Assembly (NCBI RefSeq): GCF_000758325.1
Contig: NZ_CP009459.1
Location: 4,464,001-4,528,000 of the forward strand
Source: Cedecea neteri
Lineage (GTDB): Bacteria > Pseudomonadota > Gammaproteobacteria > Enterobacterales > Enterobacteriaceae
DNA length: 64,000 nt
Direction of reading: 5' to 3'
Below are positions 17,321 through 27,425 of this stretch, in pieces. The position numbers were made by a program, and so were the translations under genes. The notes under the pieces are model-generated. The model ran no database searches. It was not told the DNA's origin and saw only the letters and a list, made by a program, of their open reading frames with translations. The stretch's first letter is position 1; each line of letters begins with the position of its first letter.

Positions 17321-18175
17321 ATGTCCGCAGAAAACATTATCAACATTACCGAAGCGAACCTGCACCAGACGCTGGAACAGTCCATGGCTAAGCCCGTACT
17401 GTTTTATTTCTGGTCTGCCCGCAGCCAACATTGCGAGCAGCTCACGCCGGTGCTGGACAAGCTCGCGGCCCAATACAGCGGCCAGTTTATTCTCGCCAAA
17501 GTTGACTGCGACGCCGAACAAATGGTGGCTTCGCAGTTTGGCCTGCGCTCTATTCCTACCGTCTATCTGTTCCAGAACGGTCAGCCGGTGGACGGCTTCC
17601 AGGGGCCGCAGCCGGAAGAAGCGATTCGCGCCCTGCTCGACAAAGTGCTGCCGCGTGAAGAAGAGCTGAAAGCCCAGCAGGCCGTAGAGCTGATGCAGGA
17701 AGGCAAGCACGCCGAAGCGCTGCCGCTGCTGAAAGATGCATGGCAATTGTCCGGCCAGAACAGCGAAATTGGCCTGCTGCTGGCGGAAGTGCAGATTGCC
17801 CTGAACCGCAGTGAAGACGCCGAAGCGGTGCTGAAAACCGTGCCTCTGCAGGACCAGGACACCCGCTATCAGGCGCTGGTTTCCCAGATTGAACTGCTGA
17901 AACAGGCCGCCGACACGCCGGAAATTCAACAGCTGCAGCAGCAGGTGCAAAACGAGCCGGACAACGCCCAGCTCGCCAGCCAGCTCGCGCTGCAGCTGCA
18001 TCAGGTTGGCCGGAACGAAGAAGCGCTGGAGCTTCTTTATACCCACCTGAAAAAAGACCTGGGGGCCGCCGACGGCCAGGCACGCAAAATGATGATGGAG
18101 ATTCTGGCCGCGCTGGGCACCGGCGACGCGCTGGCATCTAAATATCGCCGTCAGATTTATGCCTTGATGTATTGA
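17321..18175 (+). CDS. cnoX: CnoX (YbbN), chaperedoxin
   Basis: 284 residues, matching E. coli CnoX end to end. A thioredoxin fold (about 1-110) has the altered active site SARSQHC, with only the second Cys, so it lacks thiol reductase activity. It is followed by TPR-like helices (about 115-284). It protects clients from oxidative aggregation and hands them to GroEL and DnaK. I start it at MSAENI (17321) as in E. coli rather than at the ATG 21 bases upstream. In E. coli the next genes are fetB and fetA; here a cfa paralog follows instead. Confidence 0.94.
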   Translation: MSAENIINITEANLHQTLEQSMAKPVLFYFWSARSQHCEQLTPVLDKLAAQYSGQFILAKVDCDAEQMVASQFGLRSIPTVYLFQNGQPVDGFQGPQPEEAIRALLDKVLPREEELKAQQAVELMQEGKHAEALPLLKDAWQLSGQNSEIGLLLAEVQIALNRSEDAEAVLKTVPLQDQDTRYQALVSQIELLKQAADTPEIQQLQQQVQNEPDNAQLASQLALQLHQVGRNEEALELLYTHLKKDLGAADGQARKMMMEILAALGTGDALASKYRRQIYALMY

Positions 18176-18189
18176 TCAGCTGAAAACAG

Positions 18190-18214
18190 AAAAGGCCGGA
18201 TATTCCGGCCTTTT
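18190..18214. terminator. Bidirectional terminator between cnoX and the cfa paralog
   Basis: GGCCGGA (18194-18200) and TCCGGCC (18204-18210), flanked by A4 on the left and T4 on the right, between two converging genes. Confidence 0.85.
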
Positions 18215-18216
18215 GT

Positions 18217-19368
18217 TTATCGATACACTCGGATCCCGCCGTCCACCCCATTCGGACTTAACAGCACCTGCCAGAGCTGAATATTCCTCGCGCGAAATGC
18301 GCCCGCGCAGGCATTCAAATAATAGGTAAACATCCGCTTGAAGCGCTCGTCATAATTACGCGAGATATTAGGCCAGCAGCGGAGGAAATTATCGTCCCAG
18401 GCCATCAGCGTTCTGTCGTAATCCGCCCCGATATTGTGCCAGTCTTCCATAATGAAATGTTTTTCACTGGCGCTGGCAATGTGGCGCACTGAGGGCAAAC
18501 AGCCGTTAGGGAAGATGTATTTATTGATCCACGGGTCGACGTTTAAATCCGTTTCATTCGAACCAATGGTATGCAGCAGGAACAGGCCGTCAGGTTTTAA
18601 ATTGCGGGCAGCGACTTCAAAATAGGTATTGTAGTTTTTCGGCCCGACGTGTTCGAACATGCCGACGGAAACAATGCGATCAAATTTGCTGTTGAGGTCG
18701 CGATAGTCCTGCAGCAGGATCTCCACGTCCAGACCCCGGCAGCGATCCTGGGCCATTTTTTGCTGTTCCGCCGAAATAGTCACGCCGACGACGGAGACGC
18801 CATATTCCTGCGCCGCATATTGCGCCAGCCCGCCCCAGCCGCAGCCGATATCCAGCAGCTTCATGCCCGCTTTGAGCTGCAGTTTTTCGCAGATCATATG
18901 CAGCTTGTTACGCTGGGCCTCTGCCAGATTTTCCGCGTCTTTCCAGTAGCCGCAGGAATATTGCATATACGGATCGAGCATCGCCGCAAACAGATCGTTA
19001 CCAATATCGTAATGCTCTTTGCCGACTATCCAGGCGCGTTTGCGAGACTGCAAATTAAAAACTCTGGCCCCGGCAATACGCAGCAGGTCGGAGAAGTGTT
19101 TTGGCATTTTGCTGTCCAGGCCGTGGCGCAAAATCTGGGTAAATAAAATGTCCAGCCGGTCGCAGTCCCACCAGCCGTCCATATAGCTTTCACCCAGACC
19201 GAGAGAACCTTCCTGTAATATTCGCTTGAAGAAGTCTGGATTGTTCACCCGAATATCTGCCGGGCCGTTGCCGTCAATATCAATCGCCATGGGTGAAATT
19301 AATTCTTCCACGATTTTCTGCCAGCGGTTGTTATTCGCCTGATGCTGCTCAGCTATTATTGTTCCCAT
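18217..19368 (-). CDS. Cyclopropane-fatty-acyl-phospholipid synthase paralog
   Basis: 383 residues, full length for the Cfa family. It transfers a methylene group from S-adenosylmethionine to cis double bonds of membrane phospholipid acyl chains. It shows PADIRVNNPDFFKRILQEGS, the SAM loop LLDIGCGWGGLAQYAA, GVTISAEQQKMAQDRC, VGMFEHVGPKNYNTYF and the conserved C-terminal YLNACAGAFRARNIQLWQV. I chose the ATG at 19368 (MGTIIAEQ), which has GAGGAA in front; the frame is open upstream to 19461. The housekeeping cfa of enterobacteria lies elsewhere (near ribE), so this is probably a second copy. It sits where E. coli has fetAB. Confidence 0.88.
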   Translation of the reverse strand: MGTIIAEQHQANNNRWQKIVEELISPMAIDIDGNGPADIRVNNPDFFKRILQEGSLGLGESYMDGWWDCDRLDILFTQILRHGLDSKMPKHFSDLLRIAGARVFNLQSRKRAWIVGKEHYDIGNDLFAAMLDPYMQYSCGYWKDAENLAEAQRNKLHMICEKLQLKAGMKLLDIGCGWGGLAQYAAQEYGVSVVGVTISAEQQKMAQDRCRGLDVEILLQDYRDLNSKFDRIVSVGMFEHVGPKNYNTYFEVAARNLKPDGLFLLHTIGSNETDLNVDPWINKYIFPNGCLPSVRHIASASEKHFIMEDWHNIGADYDRTLMAWDDNFLRCWPNISRNYDERFKRMFTYYLNACAGAFRARNIQLWQVLLSPNGVDGGIRVYR

Positions 19369-19611
19369 TGCTTCCTCACCGGGATAAGTGTTCTTGCCAA
19401 ATACCGCCCGCCCGATAGCGCGAGCTGCCGAAGCATCCGATACTACGCCTGCGAACACCATGCGTGAAATGAACTTAATCCATGAAAATCATTCCATTCA
19501 GGAATAATAAAAGGGAAAGCAGCAATTAATTCTCATCGGGCAAGGGGATGTTGCTGAATGTTTCAGGTTAAGCGGTTAGACTGAATGCAAAACAAACAGG
19601 AGGTTTTTTTA

Positions 19612-20526
19612 ATGTTTATCGTGATCCCCGTATTAATTCTCGTGGCGCTGGTGATTGTAGCGGCCGGGGTAAAAATCGTGCCCCAGGGCTTCCAATGGAC
19701 CGTCGAACGCTTTGGCCGCTACACCAAAACCCTGATGCCGGGCCTGAATCTTGTGGTGCCGTTTATGGATCGTGTGGGCCGAAAAATCAATATGATGGAG
19801 CAGGTGCTCGACATCCCTTCGCAGGAAGTCATTTCCAAAGATAACGCCAACGTCGCCATCGACGCCGTGTGCTTTATTCAGGTGGTTGACGCCCCGCGCG
19901 CCGCCTATGAAGTCAGCAACCTTGAGCTGGCGATCATCAACCTGACGATGACCAACATCCGTACCGTGCTAGGCTCAATGGAGCTGGATGAAATGCTGTC
20001 CCAGCGCGACAACATCAACACCCGCCTGCTGCACATCGTCGACGAAGCCACTAACCCGTGGGGCATTAAAATCACCCGTATCGAAATCCGCGACGTTCGC
20101 CCGCCGGCTGAGCTGATTGACGCGATGAACGCCCAGATGAAAGCCGAGCGTACCAAGCGCGCCTATATTCTTGAGGCCGAAGGGATCCGCCAGGCGGAGA
20201 TCGTCAAAGCCGAAGGTGAAAAGCAGTCTAAGATCCTGAAAGCTGAGGGTGAACGTCAGTCTGCGTTCCTCGAAGCGGAAGCCCGCGAGCGTAGCGCCGA
20301 AGCAGAAGCCCGCGCCACGCAGATGGTGTCCGAAGCTATCGCCAAAGGGGATATTCAGGCGGTGAACTACTTCGTGGCCCAGAAATACACCGACGCGCTG
20401 CAGCAAATCGGGTCGGCCAATAACAGCAAAGTGGTGCTGATGCCGCTGGATGCCTCCAGCCTGATGGGCTCCATCGCCGGGATCAGCGAACTTATCGCCC
20501 AGAGCGGCACCGAGCGTAAAAAATGA
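19612..20526 (+). CDS. qmcA: QmcA, stomatin/prohibitin-like membrane protein
   Basis: 304 residues. One N-terminal membrane segment ([19 protein letters not shown]), an SPFH domain ([20 protein letters not shown] onward), then a long charged coiled coil rich in K-A-E-G-E repeats (about 180-250). It probably forms membrane microdomain scaffolds and may influence FtsH. The start at 19612 is set by a strong AGGAGG nine bases upstream. It overlaps the following NfeD-type gene by ATGA, the usual stomatin/NfeD operon pairing. Confidence 0.94.
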   Translation: MFIVIPVLILVALVIVAAGVKIVPQGFQWTVERFGRYTKTLMPGLNLVVPFMDRVGRKINMMEQVLDIPSQEVISKDNANVAIDAVCFIQVVDAPRAAYEVSNLELAIINLTMTNIRTVLGSMELDEMLSQRDNINTRLLHIVDEATNPWGIKITRIEIRDVRPPAELIDAMNAQMKAERTKRAYILEAEGIRQAEIVKAEGEKQSKILKAEGERQSAFLEAEARERSAEAEARATQMVSEAIAKGDIQAVNYFVAQKYTDALQQIGSANNSKVVLMPLDASSLMGSIAGISELIAQSGTERKK

Positions 20527-20969
20527 TCGACAGCATTCTCGCGCATCCACACGTCTTCTGGCTTGCGCTTGGCGGACTGCTGCTGGCGGCGGAGATGCTC
20601 GGCGCCAGCGGCTATCTGCTGTGGAGCGGCGTGGCGGCAGTGATCACCGGCCTGCTGGTCTGGCTGCTGCCGCTTGGCTGGGAAACACAGGGCGTCTGCT
20701 TTGCCCTGTTGACGCTGGTCGCCGCCTTTCTCTGGTGGCGCTGGCTGTCCAGCCGCAAGCAACAAATTCCGGGTGAAGTGCTGAATCAGCGCGGGCAGCA
20801 GCTGGTTGGCCGCCGCTTCCGCCTGGAAACCGCTCTGGTCAACGGCCGGGGGCATGTTCGCGTGGCCGACAGCAGCTGGCCTGTGACCGCCGATGAAGAT
20901 CTCCCGGCGGGCTGTGAGGTAATGGTACTGGCCGTGGAAGGCATTACGCTCAAAATTAAAGCGGTTTAG
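20523..20969 (+). CDS. ybbK: YbbK, NfeD-like membrane protein
   Basis: 148 residues. Two to three membrane helices (for example [14 protein letters not shown] and [15 protein letters not shown]) are followed by a C-terminal OB-fold NfeD domain (about 90-148, [24 protein letters not shown]). It is the partner of QmcA, translationally coupled through a 4-base overlap. Its last 4 bases overlap the end of the convergent cueR. Confidence 0.92.
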   Translation: MIDSILAHPHVFWLALGGLLLAAEMLGASGYLLWSGVAAVITGLLVWLLPLGWETQGVCFALLTLVAAFLWWRWLSSRKQQIPGEVLNQRGQQLVGRRFRLETALVNGRGHVRVADSSWPVTADEDLPAGCEVMVLAVEGITLKIKAV

Positions 20970-21376
20970 TTTATCTCGTGGCGATGGCAGCAGCCGGAAA
21001 GATTGTCGATGATCGGGCAATCGGCGCTGTCATCGCCCGGGCAGGCCTCTGCCAGCGTCAGCAAATGCTGGCGCATATTCTGCAGCTCAATAATGTGCCG
21101 TTCGATATCCGCGACTTTCTGCAAAGTGCGGGCTTTTACGTCCGCGCTGTGCCGGGCCGGATCGTTAAACAGGCTCACCAGCTCTTTGCACTCTTCCAGA
21201 TTAAACCCGACCTGACGGGCCTGGCGCAGCAGCGTCAGCTCATCGAGATGCTTTTGCGTATAGCTGCGGTAGCCGTTGTCGGCGCGAAACGGCGGCGTGA
21301 CCAGCCCTTTCTCTTCGTAAAAACGAATCGCCTTGCTGGTTAGCCCGGTTTTTTTCGCCACATCGCTAATATTCAT
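20966..21376 (-). CDS. cueR: CueR, copper-responsive MerR-family activator
   Basis: 136 residues. An N-terminal winged helix ([25 protein letters not shown]), a dimerisation helix, and the metal loop CPGDDSADC near 112-120 whose two Cys residues bind Cu(I) linearly. A His-rich tail follows. It activates copA by untwisting the long-spacer promoter at 21386. It has AAGGAG just upstream of its ATG. The divergent neighbour is copA; E. coli K-12 has glsA and ybaT between the two, which are absent here. Confidence 0.96.
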   Translation of the reverse strand: MNISDVAKKTGLTSKAIRFYEEKGLVTPPFRADNGYRSYTQKHLDELTLLRQARQVGFNLEECKELVSLFNDPARHSADVKARTLQKVADIERHIIELQNMRQHLLTLAEACPGDDSADCPIIDNLSGCCHRHEIN

Positions 21377-21385
21377 TTTTGCTCC

Positions 21386-21416
21386 TTGACCTTCCCCTTG
21401 ATGGAAGGTTTAACCT
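21386..21416 (+). promoter_or_regulatory. copA promoter with CueR operator
   Basis: -35 TTGACC (21386-21391) and -10 TAACCT (21411-21416) are 19 bases apart, the long spacer typical of MerR-type promoters. Between them is the dyad ACCTTCC (21389-21395) / GGAAGGT (21403-21409). Confidence 0.92.
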
Positions 21417-21483
21417 CTTTCATAGTTAACCGAATCATCCTTTCGGTCAATATTTCACCTCACCATCATACAGGAGTCTTGCG

Positions 21484-23988
21484 ATGTCACACATTGTGGA
21501 TCTGAATCTGGATGGCCTGACCTGCGGCCATTGTGTTAAACGCGTCAAAGAGAGCCTCGAGCAGCGTGCAGACGTTGAGCAGGCTGAAGTCACCCAAACC
21601 CACGCCCGCGTTACCGGCAGCGCTACGCCGGAAGCGTTAGTGGAAACTGTCCAACAAGCGGGATACGGCGCAGAAGTCGCCAGCCACCCAAAGGCTGAAC
21701 CGCTGGCAGAGTCATCAACTCCGTCGGAAGCACTGACAGCGGTCGCCCCTTCGCTTCCGGCAGCGTCTACCGACGATGACAGCCAGCAGTTGCTGATCAA
21801 CGGTATGAGCTGCGCCAGCTGTGTCTCCCGGGTGCAAAATGCCTTACAAAATGTACCGGGCGTCAGCCAGGCACGGGTTAACCTTGCGGAGCGCAGTGCG
21901 CTGGTGATGGGCACCGCCTCCGCAGAATCGCTGGTCAAAGCCGTGGAAAGTGCCGGTTACGGTGCCGAAGCGATTGAAGACGATCAGAAACGCCGCGAGC
22001 GCCAGCAAGAAACGGCGAACGCCGCGATGAAACGCTTCCGCTGGCAGGCGATTGTCGCCCTTGCCGTCGGGATCCCGGTGATGGTCTGGGGCATGATCGG
22101 CGACAATATGATGGTCACCGAGAACAACCGCTCCCTGTGGCTGACCATCGGTATTATTACTCTTGCGGTGATGGTCTTTGCCGGCGGTCATTTTTACCGT
22201 AGCGCCTGGCGCAGCCTGATGAACCGCGCGGCTACCATGGACACGCTCGTCGCCCTCGGTACCGGCGCGGCCTGGCTCTATTCGATTACCGTGAATATCT
22301 GGCCGCAGCACTTCCCGATGGAAGCCCGCCACCTCTACTACGAGGCCAGCGCGATGATCATCGGCCTGATTAACCTCGGCCATATGCTTGAGCAGCGCGC
22401 CCGTCAACGTTCTTCTAAAGCGCTTGAACGCCTGCTGGACTTAACGCCGCCGACCGCGCGAGTGGTGACGGAAGAAGGCGAGAAAACTTTACCGCTGGCG
22501 GAAGTCACCGCCGGAATGACGCTGCGCCTGACCACCGGCGACCGCGTGCCGGTTGACGGGGAAATCACCCAGGGCGAAGCCTGGTTCGACGAAGCGATGC
22601 TGACCGGTGAACCGGTGCCGATGCAAAAATCAAACGGCGATGGCATTCACGCCGGTACCGTGGTGCAGGACGGCAGCGTGCTGTTCACCGCCACCGCCAC
22701 CGGCAGCCACACCACGCTGTCGCGCATTATCCGCATGGTTCGCCAGGCGCAGAGCAGCAAGCCGGAAATCGGCCAGCTTGCCGATAAAATTTCTGCCGTA
22801 TTTGTGCCGGTCGTGGTGGCTATTGCGCTGATCAGCGCCGCCATCTGGTACTTCGTCGGTCCTGCACCACAGATCGTTTACACCCTGGTTATCGCCACCA
22901 CGGTGCTGATTATCGCCTGTCCTTGCGCCCTGGGCCTTGCCACGCCGATGTCGATTATTTCAGGCGTGGGCCGTGCCGCAGAGTTTGGCGTTCTGGTTCG
23001 TGATGCCGATGCCCTGCAGCGCGCCAGCACGCTGGATACCGTGGTCTTTGACAAAACGGGCACGCTGACCGAAGGCAAACCGCAGGTGGTTGCCGTGGAA
23101 ACCCGCTCCGGCGTGGATGAGGTACAAGCGATACGCCTTGCAGCCGCGCTTGAGCAGGGTTCAAGCCACCCGCTGGCTCGCGCCATCATTGAAAAAGCAG
23201 GCGGTTCAACGCTGCCGGAAGTGACGTCGTTCCGCACTTTGCGCGGGCTTGGCGTCAGCGGTGACGTGGACGGGCACAAACTGCTGCTGGGCAACAAAGC
23301 GTTGCTCGACGAGCAGGGTGTGGACACTCAGCCACTTGCCGACAGCATTGATGCTCAGGCTCGCCTGGGGGCAACTCCGGTACTGCTGGCGGTAGACGGC
23401 CAGCTCATGGCGCTGTTAGCCATCCGCGACCCGCTTCGCAGCGACAGCCTCAGTGCACTCCAGCGCCTGCACCGCAACGGCTACCGCCTGGTCATGCTCA
23501 CCGGCGATAACCCGGTAACCGCCAACGCGATTGCCAAAGAAGTTGGCATTGACGAGGTGATTGCGGGCGTGCTGCCGGACGGCAAAGCTGACGCCATCAA
23601 ACAACTGCAGCAGCAGGGCCGCCAGGTGGCGATGGTCGGCGACGGCATTAACGATGCCCCGGCGCTGGCTCAGGCCGAGGTAGGGATTGCGATGGGTGGC
23701 GGCAGCGACGTCGCCATTGAAACCGCCGCCATTACCCTGATGCGCCACAGTCTGGTAGGCGTTGCCGATGCGCTGGCCATTTCCAAAGCCACGCTGCGGA
23801 ACATGAAGCAAAACCTGATGGGGGCGTTCGTGTACAACTCGCTTGGCATTCCGATTGCCGCGGGCGTGCTGTATCCGCTGACCGGCACGCTGCTCAACCC
23901 GGTGGTTGCCGGTGCCGCGATGGCGCTGTCTTCCATCACCGTGGTCAGCAATGCCAACCGCCTGCTGCGCTTTAAACCGAAAGACTAA
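21484..23988 (+). CDS. copA: CopA, Cu(+)-exporting P1B-type ATPase
   Basis: 834 residues, same length as E. coli CopA. Two N-terminal heavy-metal domains carry GLTCGHC (about 11-17) and GMSCASC (about 108-114). Eight membrane helices follow, with the transport-site CPC in [13 protein letters not shown]. The phosphorylated Asp is in DKTGTLTEG, the conserved HP is in SSHPLARA, and the hinge is [10 protein letters not shown]. It pumps Cu(I) from cytoplasm to periplasm and is driven by the CueR promoter upstream. A programmed frameshift signal after the first domain should also yield a small copper chaperone (see 21687). Confidence 0.97.
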   Translation: MSHIVDLNLDGLTCGHCVKRVKESLEQRADVEQAEVTQTHARVTGSATPEALVETVQQAGYGAEVASHPKAEPLAESSTPSEALTAVAPSLPAASTDDDSQQLLINGMSCASCVSRVQNALQNVPGVSQARVNLAERSALVMGTASAESLVKAVESAGYGAEAIEDDQKRRERQQETANAAMKRFRWQAIVALAVGIPVMVWGMIGDNMMVTENNRSLWLTIGIITLAVMVFAGGHFYRSAWRSLMNRAATMDTLVALGTGAAWLYSITVNIWPQHFPMEARHLYYEASAMIIGLINLGHMLEQRARQRSSKALERLLDLTPPTARVVTEEGEKTLPLAEVTAGMTLRLTTGDRVPVDGEITQGEAWFDEAMLTGEPVPMQKSNGDGIHAGTVVQDGSVLFTATATGSHTTLSRIIRMVRQAQSSKPEIGQLADKISAVFVPVVVAIALISAAIWYFVGPAPQIVYTLVIATTVLIIACPCALGLATPMSIISGVGRAAEFGVLVRDADALQRASTLDTVVFDKTGTLTEGKPQVVAVETRSGVDEVQAIRLAAALEQGSSHPLARAIIEKAGGSTLPEVTSFRTLRGLGVSGDVDGHKLLLGNKALLDEQGVDTQPLADSIDAQARLGATPVLLAVDGQLMALLAIRDPLRSDSLSALQRLHRNGYRLVMLTGDNPVTANAIAKEVGIDEVIAGVLPDGKADAIKQLQQQGRQVAMVGDGINDAPALAQAEVGIAMGGGSDVAIETAAITLMRHSLVGVADALAISKATLRNMKQNLMGAFVYNSLGIPIAAGVLYPLTGTLLNPVVAGAAMALSSITVVSNANRLLRFKPKD
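21687..21698 (+). promoter_or_regulatory. copA: Programmed -1 frameshift site in copA, giving CopA(Z)
   Basis: The slippery heptamer C CCA AAG (21687-21693) spans codons 69-70. A -1 slip reads CCC AAA GGC TGA, stopping at 21696-21698. The product would be about 71 residues holding only the first metal-binding domain. This matches the E. coli copA arrangement that makes the CopA(Z) chaperone. Confidence 0.82.
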
Positions 23989-23997
23989 CTTCTCTGC

Positions 23998-24035
23998 GGC
24001 CTTCCCTTCTCCTTTTGAGCGGAAGGCCGACTTTT
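23998..24035 (+). terminator. copA: Terminator after copA
   Basis: GGCCTTCC (23998-24005) pairs with GGAAGGCC (24021-24028), followed by GACTTTTTCC. Confidence 0.75.
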
Positions 24036-24092
24036 TCCTTTCCCCTTCCAGCCCAGGACGTTAGCATGGCTTTTTAGCCAGGGAATCGCGAT

Positions 24093-24893
24093 ATGGGTTT
24101 GTTCCAACGTCTTAGCGCACTGTTTTCCAGCCTGACAGCCTCCACTTATCCCTGGCCTGCCCTTGATATCACGCTCCCCGGCAAACGCCATTTGCACCTC
24201 GTGGGCAGCATTCATATGGGCACCCGGGACATGGCTCCGCTTTCCGCCCGCCTGGTGGACAAACTTCGCGCGGCAGATGCGCTGATTGTTGAGGCGGATA
24301 TCCGCTCCGGCGATTCGCCGTTCAGCGAAATAGCGGAGGACATCGAGCTGGAGGCGCGTCTGGCTCCCGACGATTACCAGCAGGTGCTGAGCCTTTGCAG
24401 CGAGTTAGGTATTTCGCTGAGCAGCATTGAGCACCAGCCGGCCTGGCAAGTGGCACTGATTTTACAGGCGCACCAGGCCCAGCGGCTTGGCCTCCGCCCC
24501 GACTACGGCATTGACTATCAGTTGCTGGAAGCCGCACAACGCTACGGCGTACCGGTCACCGAGCTTGAAGGCGCGCAAAGCCAGATAGAGTTACTGAAGG
24601 GGTTGCCTGAGGGCGGGCTGCCGCTGCTGAACGACACGCTGGAACACTGGCACACCAACGCGCGGCTGCTGCAAATCATGATCGGCTGGTGGCTGGAAAC
24701 GCCGCCGCAGCAGGGCAATATCGCGCTGCCGAACACCTTTGGCGATGCGCTGTATGACGTGTTGATGCATCAGCGAAACCGCCAGTGGCAGGCGTTTCTA
24801 CAGCAGCTACCCGCCGGGCGCTATGTGGTTGCGGTGGGGGCATTGCACCTTTACGGCGAAGGTAACCTGCCAGAAATGCTGAAAAAAGGGTAA
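24093..24893 (+). CDS. ybaP: YbaP, TraB/GumN family protein
   Basis: 266 residues, matching E. coli YbaP throughout. It has the TraB-family GX2H-like motif at the start (LVGSIHMGT), an E in IVEADI and a terminal VAVGALHLYGEGNLPEML carrying the second GALH motif. TraB-family members are suspected metal-dependent hydrolases; the function of YbaP is unknown. There is no clear signal peptide. Its stop codon overlaps the 3' end of the sRNA ChiX on the other strand. Confidence 0.9.
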   Translation: MGLFQRLSALFSSLTASTYPWPALDITLPGKRHLHLVGSIHMGTRDMAPLSARLVDKLRAADALIVEADIRSGDSPFSEIAEDIELEARLAPDDYQQVLSLCSELGISLSSIEHQPAWQVALILQAHQAQRLGLRPDYGIDYQLLEAAQRYGVPVTELEGAQSQIELLKGLPEGGLPLLNDTLEHWHTNARLLQIMIGWWLETPPQQGNIALPNTFGDALYDVLMHQRNRQWQAFLQQLPAGRYVVAVGALHLYGEGNLPEMLKKG

Positions 24894-24979
24894 AAAAATG
24901 GCCAATATTTCTATTGGCCCGTCAAAGAGGAATTTCATTTATTATTCTGTTTATCCCGGCTGCCGAAGCAACCGAAGCT
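24892..24979 (-). ncRNA. chiX: ChiX (MicM/SroB/RybC) small RNA
   Basis: Hfq-binding sRNA that silences the chitoporin gene chiP and dpiB until decoyed by the chb leader. On the minus strand, the region AATGAAATTCCTCTTTGACG (seed) is followed by the terminator stem GGCCAATA/TATTGGCC (24912-24919 with 24900-24907) and a run of seven T. The position between ybaP and ybaK is the E. coli location. The 5' hairpin differs from E. coli: CGGTTGC, a UUCG loop and GCAGCCG (24974-24957 on the minus strand), then an A/T-rich linker. The 5' end is estimated from that stem. Length of about 88 compares with 84 in E. coli. Confidence 0.88.
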
Positions 24980-25101
24980 GAATTGTCGCTCAATGTGATG
25001 GTTTACGCCATCACTATTGTGTAGCGCTATATTACTCGTCAAGTATATCACTATGATTACTATTTTGTGCGTTTTCAAAACAACGAATAAAGAAGGAAAC
25101 C

Positions 25102-25581
25102 ATGACTCCCGCGGTAAAACTCCTCGAAAAAAACAAAATCAGCTTTCAAATTCATGCCTATGAGCACGATCCGCTGGAAACCAACTTTGGCGACGAAGTG
25201 GTCCGTAAGCTGGGGCTGAATGCCGACCAGGTCTATAAAACGCTGCTTGTGGCGCTGAATGGCGACATGAAACATCTGGCCGTGGCGGTGACGCCGGTGG
25301 CCGGGCAGCTTGACCTGAAAAAGGTCGCTAAGGCGCTGGGCGTGAAGAAAGTTGAAATGGCGGACCCGATGGTCGCGCAGCGAATCACCGGTTATCTGGT
25401 GGGCGGCATCAGTCCGCTGGGGCAGAAAAAACGCCTGCCGACGGTGATTGATGCCCCGGCACAAGAGTTTGCCAGCATCTACATTTCCGGCGGCAAGCGC
25501 GGGCTGGATATCGAACTCGCGGCAAGCGACCTGGCGAAGCTGCTGGATGCCAGCTTCGCCGATATCGCCCGCCGCGATTAA
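25102..25581 (+). CDS. ybaK: YbaK, Cys-tRNA(Pro)/Cys-tRNA(Cys) deacylase
   Basis: 159 residues of the YbaK/ProX fold. It hydrolyses Cys-tRNA(Pro) formed by misacylation by prolyl-tRNA synthetase. The key Lys lies in [10 protein letters not shown] (Lys46 in E. coli), and the glycine loop is in [13 protein letters not shown]. It starts at 25102 behind AAGGA. The 200-base gap upstream contains ChiX. It converges with ushA, only three bases away. Confidence 0.95.
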   Translation: MTPAVKLLEKNKISFQIHAYEHDPLETNFGDEVVRKLGLNADQVYKTLLVALNGDMKHLAVAVTPVAGQLDLKKVAKALGVKKVEMADPMVAQRITGYLVGGISPLGQKKRLPTVIDAPAQEFASIYISGGKRGLDIELAASDLAKLLDASFADIARRD

Positions 25582-25584
25582 CGC

Positions 25585-27237
25585 TTAGTTCCAGCTTACC
25601 TCGCCCTTAGGTTGGTAAGCATTTACGTCCAGCGGGGAGTTCTGTTCGATGTACTGTTTCAGGACTTCCGCATCGACAAACCCGGTGTTGACGTAGCCCG
25701 GCTTTTTATCGATTTCCGGGTAACCGTCGCCGCCGGTGCCGTTGAAACTCAGCGTCGCCATGCGGTAGGTTTTGGCCGGATCAATCGGCTGGTCTTTGAT
25801 TTTCAGGTTGCTCAGCTTGCCGCCGGTAGAGGTGAAGCTGACGTTAGAGAACTGCGGGTAAGCCCCGGAGTCCGGCGTTTTCTGCGCCACCGCCGTGAGG
25901 TATTCCTCAACGTCTTTGCCGTTCATGTCGATATAAACCACGGTGTTGCCGAACGGCTGCACCTTGAGCACATCTTTATAGGTAATATTCCCGGCTTCGA
26001 TGGAATCACGCACGCCGCCGCCGCTCATCACCGCAAAGTCTGCGTTGGTTCGGGCCATTTGTGCCGCCAGCAATACGCGCGCCAGGTTGGTCTGCACAAA
26101 GCGCACTTTGCTGCGGTCGCCTTCCAGATGCCCGTCCACGCTGCCCACTTTCACCTTCAGCGCGGCCTGGCCTTTGTTCTGGAACGGCGTCAGCAGGGAG
26201 AGCATCTGCTGGCTTTCGGCGATTTCAGGCGTGTAAAGTACGCGCTCACTTTGCCCGTTATCGTAGGTGATTTTCTTTTTCAGGTTGATGGGGATCAGCT
26301 GATAGTGCACCAGCTTCATCTCGCCGTTGCGGAACTCAAAATCTGCCCGCCCGACGTATTTCCCCCACTCATGCGCCTGCACAATCCAGGTGCCGTTTTG
26401 CCTGTCCGGCGCGCACGGTGTGCCCGGCACATAATCTTTCTGCTTCTGGTTTTCCTGCGCCATGCAGACCGGATCCTGTGAGTGACCACCCACAATCATC
26501 GTCAGCGCGCCTTCCGGCAGGCTTCTAGCCATTTCAACATCGCCAGGCGCATTTGAGCCGTGGTTGCCGTTATCGTAGTGGCCCATGTGGGTCGCAGCGA
26601 TGATCACGTCAGGTTTTTCGGTGCCCTGCAGCTCCTGAATCACCAGTTTGGCTTCCTCCGCAGGTTTGCGGAATTCGATGTCGGTGAAGTATTCCGGGTT
26701 GCCGATTTTGGCCGTGTCGTCGGTGGTCAGGCCGATAACAACCACTTTAATGCCCTGAGGTTTAAAAATCGCGTAGGGTTTAAACAGGCGCTCACCGCTA
26801 CTTTTCTGATAAATGTTGGCGGACAGCAGCGGGAATTTCGCCCATTTTTCCTGCTGGCGCAGCACGGACAGTGGGTTGTCGAATTCGTGGTTACCGACGG
26901 CCATGGCGTCATAGCCAATCAGGCTCATGCCGCGAAAGTCTGGTTCAGCATCCTGCAGGTCTGATTCCGGCACGCCGGTGTTGATATCGCCGCCGGACAG
27001 CAACAGCACGCTGCCACCTTCTGCCGCCACTTCTTTACGCACGCTGTCTACCAGCGTTTTTTGCGCTGCCAGGCCGTATTCTCCGTACTCATTCCGCCAG
27101 AAGTGACCGTGGTGGTCGTTAGTATGAAGAATGGTAATTTTATAGGTCTTGTCTTTTTCCCAGGCCAGCGCTGAAGCGCTGGTTAAACTCAATGCCACCA
27201 GCAGCGCCGTGGTGATTGTTTTCGCAGCAAACCGCAT
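25585..27237 (-). CDS. ushA: UshA, periplasmic UDP-sugar hydrolase / 5'-nucleotidase
   Basis: 550 residues as in E. coli. Signal peptide of about 25 residues ending SALA. The N-terminal metallophosphatase domain carries HTNDHHGHF, GGDINTG, GNHEFDNP, ATHMGHYD and GGHSQDP, which bind two metal ions. The C-terminal substrate domain has GGGVRDSIEAGNI and a terminal GTGGDGYPEI. It degrades external nucleotides and UDP-glucose for salvage. I start it at MRFAAKT (27237), which has GGAG upstream; the frame is open six codons further. Confidence 0.96.
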   Translation of the reverse strand: MRFAAKTITTALLVALSLTSASALAWEKDKTYKITILHTNDHHGHFWRNEYGEYGLAAQKTLVDSVRKEVAAEGGSVLLLSGGDINTGVPESDLQDAEPDFRGMSLIGYDAMAVGNHEFDNPLSVLRQQEKWAKFPLLSANIYQKSSGERLFKPYAIFKPQGIKVVVIGLTTDDTAKIGNPEYFTDIEFRKPAEEAKLVIQELQGTEKPDVIIAATHMGHYDNGNHGSNAPGDVEMARSLPEGALTMIVGGHSQDPVCMAQENQKQKDYVPGTPCAPDRQNGTWIVQAHEWGKYVGRADFEFRNGEMKLVHYQLIPINLKKKITYDNGQSERVLYTPEIAESQQMLSLLTPFQNKGQAALKVKVGSVDGHLEGDRSKVRFVQTNLARVLLAAQMARTNADFAVMSGGGVRDSIEAGNITYKDVLKVQPFGNTVVYIDMNGKDVEEYLTAVAQKTPDSGAYPQFSNVSFTSTGGKLSNLKIKDQPIDPAKTYRMATLSFNGTGGDGYPEIDKKPGYVNTGFVDAEVLKQYIEQNSPLDVNAYQPKGEVSWN

Positions 27238-27425
27238 TGCAAATCTCCATGTCAAAATGTAACTGCGCAGAAATAACAGATAGCTAACAGGATAGACAGC
27301 TATCTTTTCCGAAATGCGACTTTCTTCAAATCCCCTGCGCGAGTATGTTAGCAGGGTAAGAATTTCTTCCGGGCGATTTCCTGCGTCGCCCGTTCTAAAA
27401 ACAATAACCGTTAGTACAGGTAATT

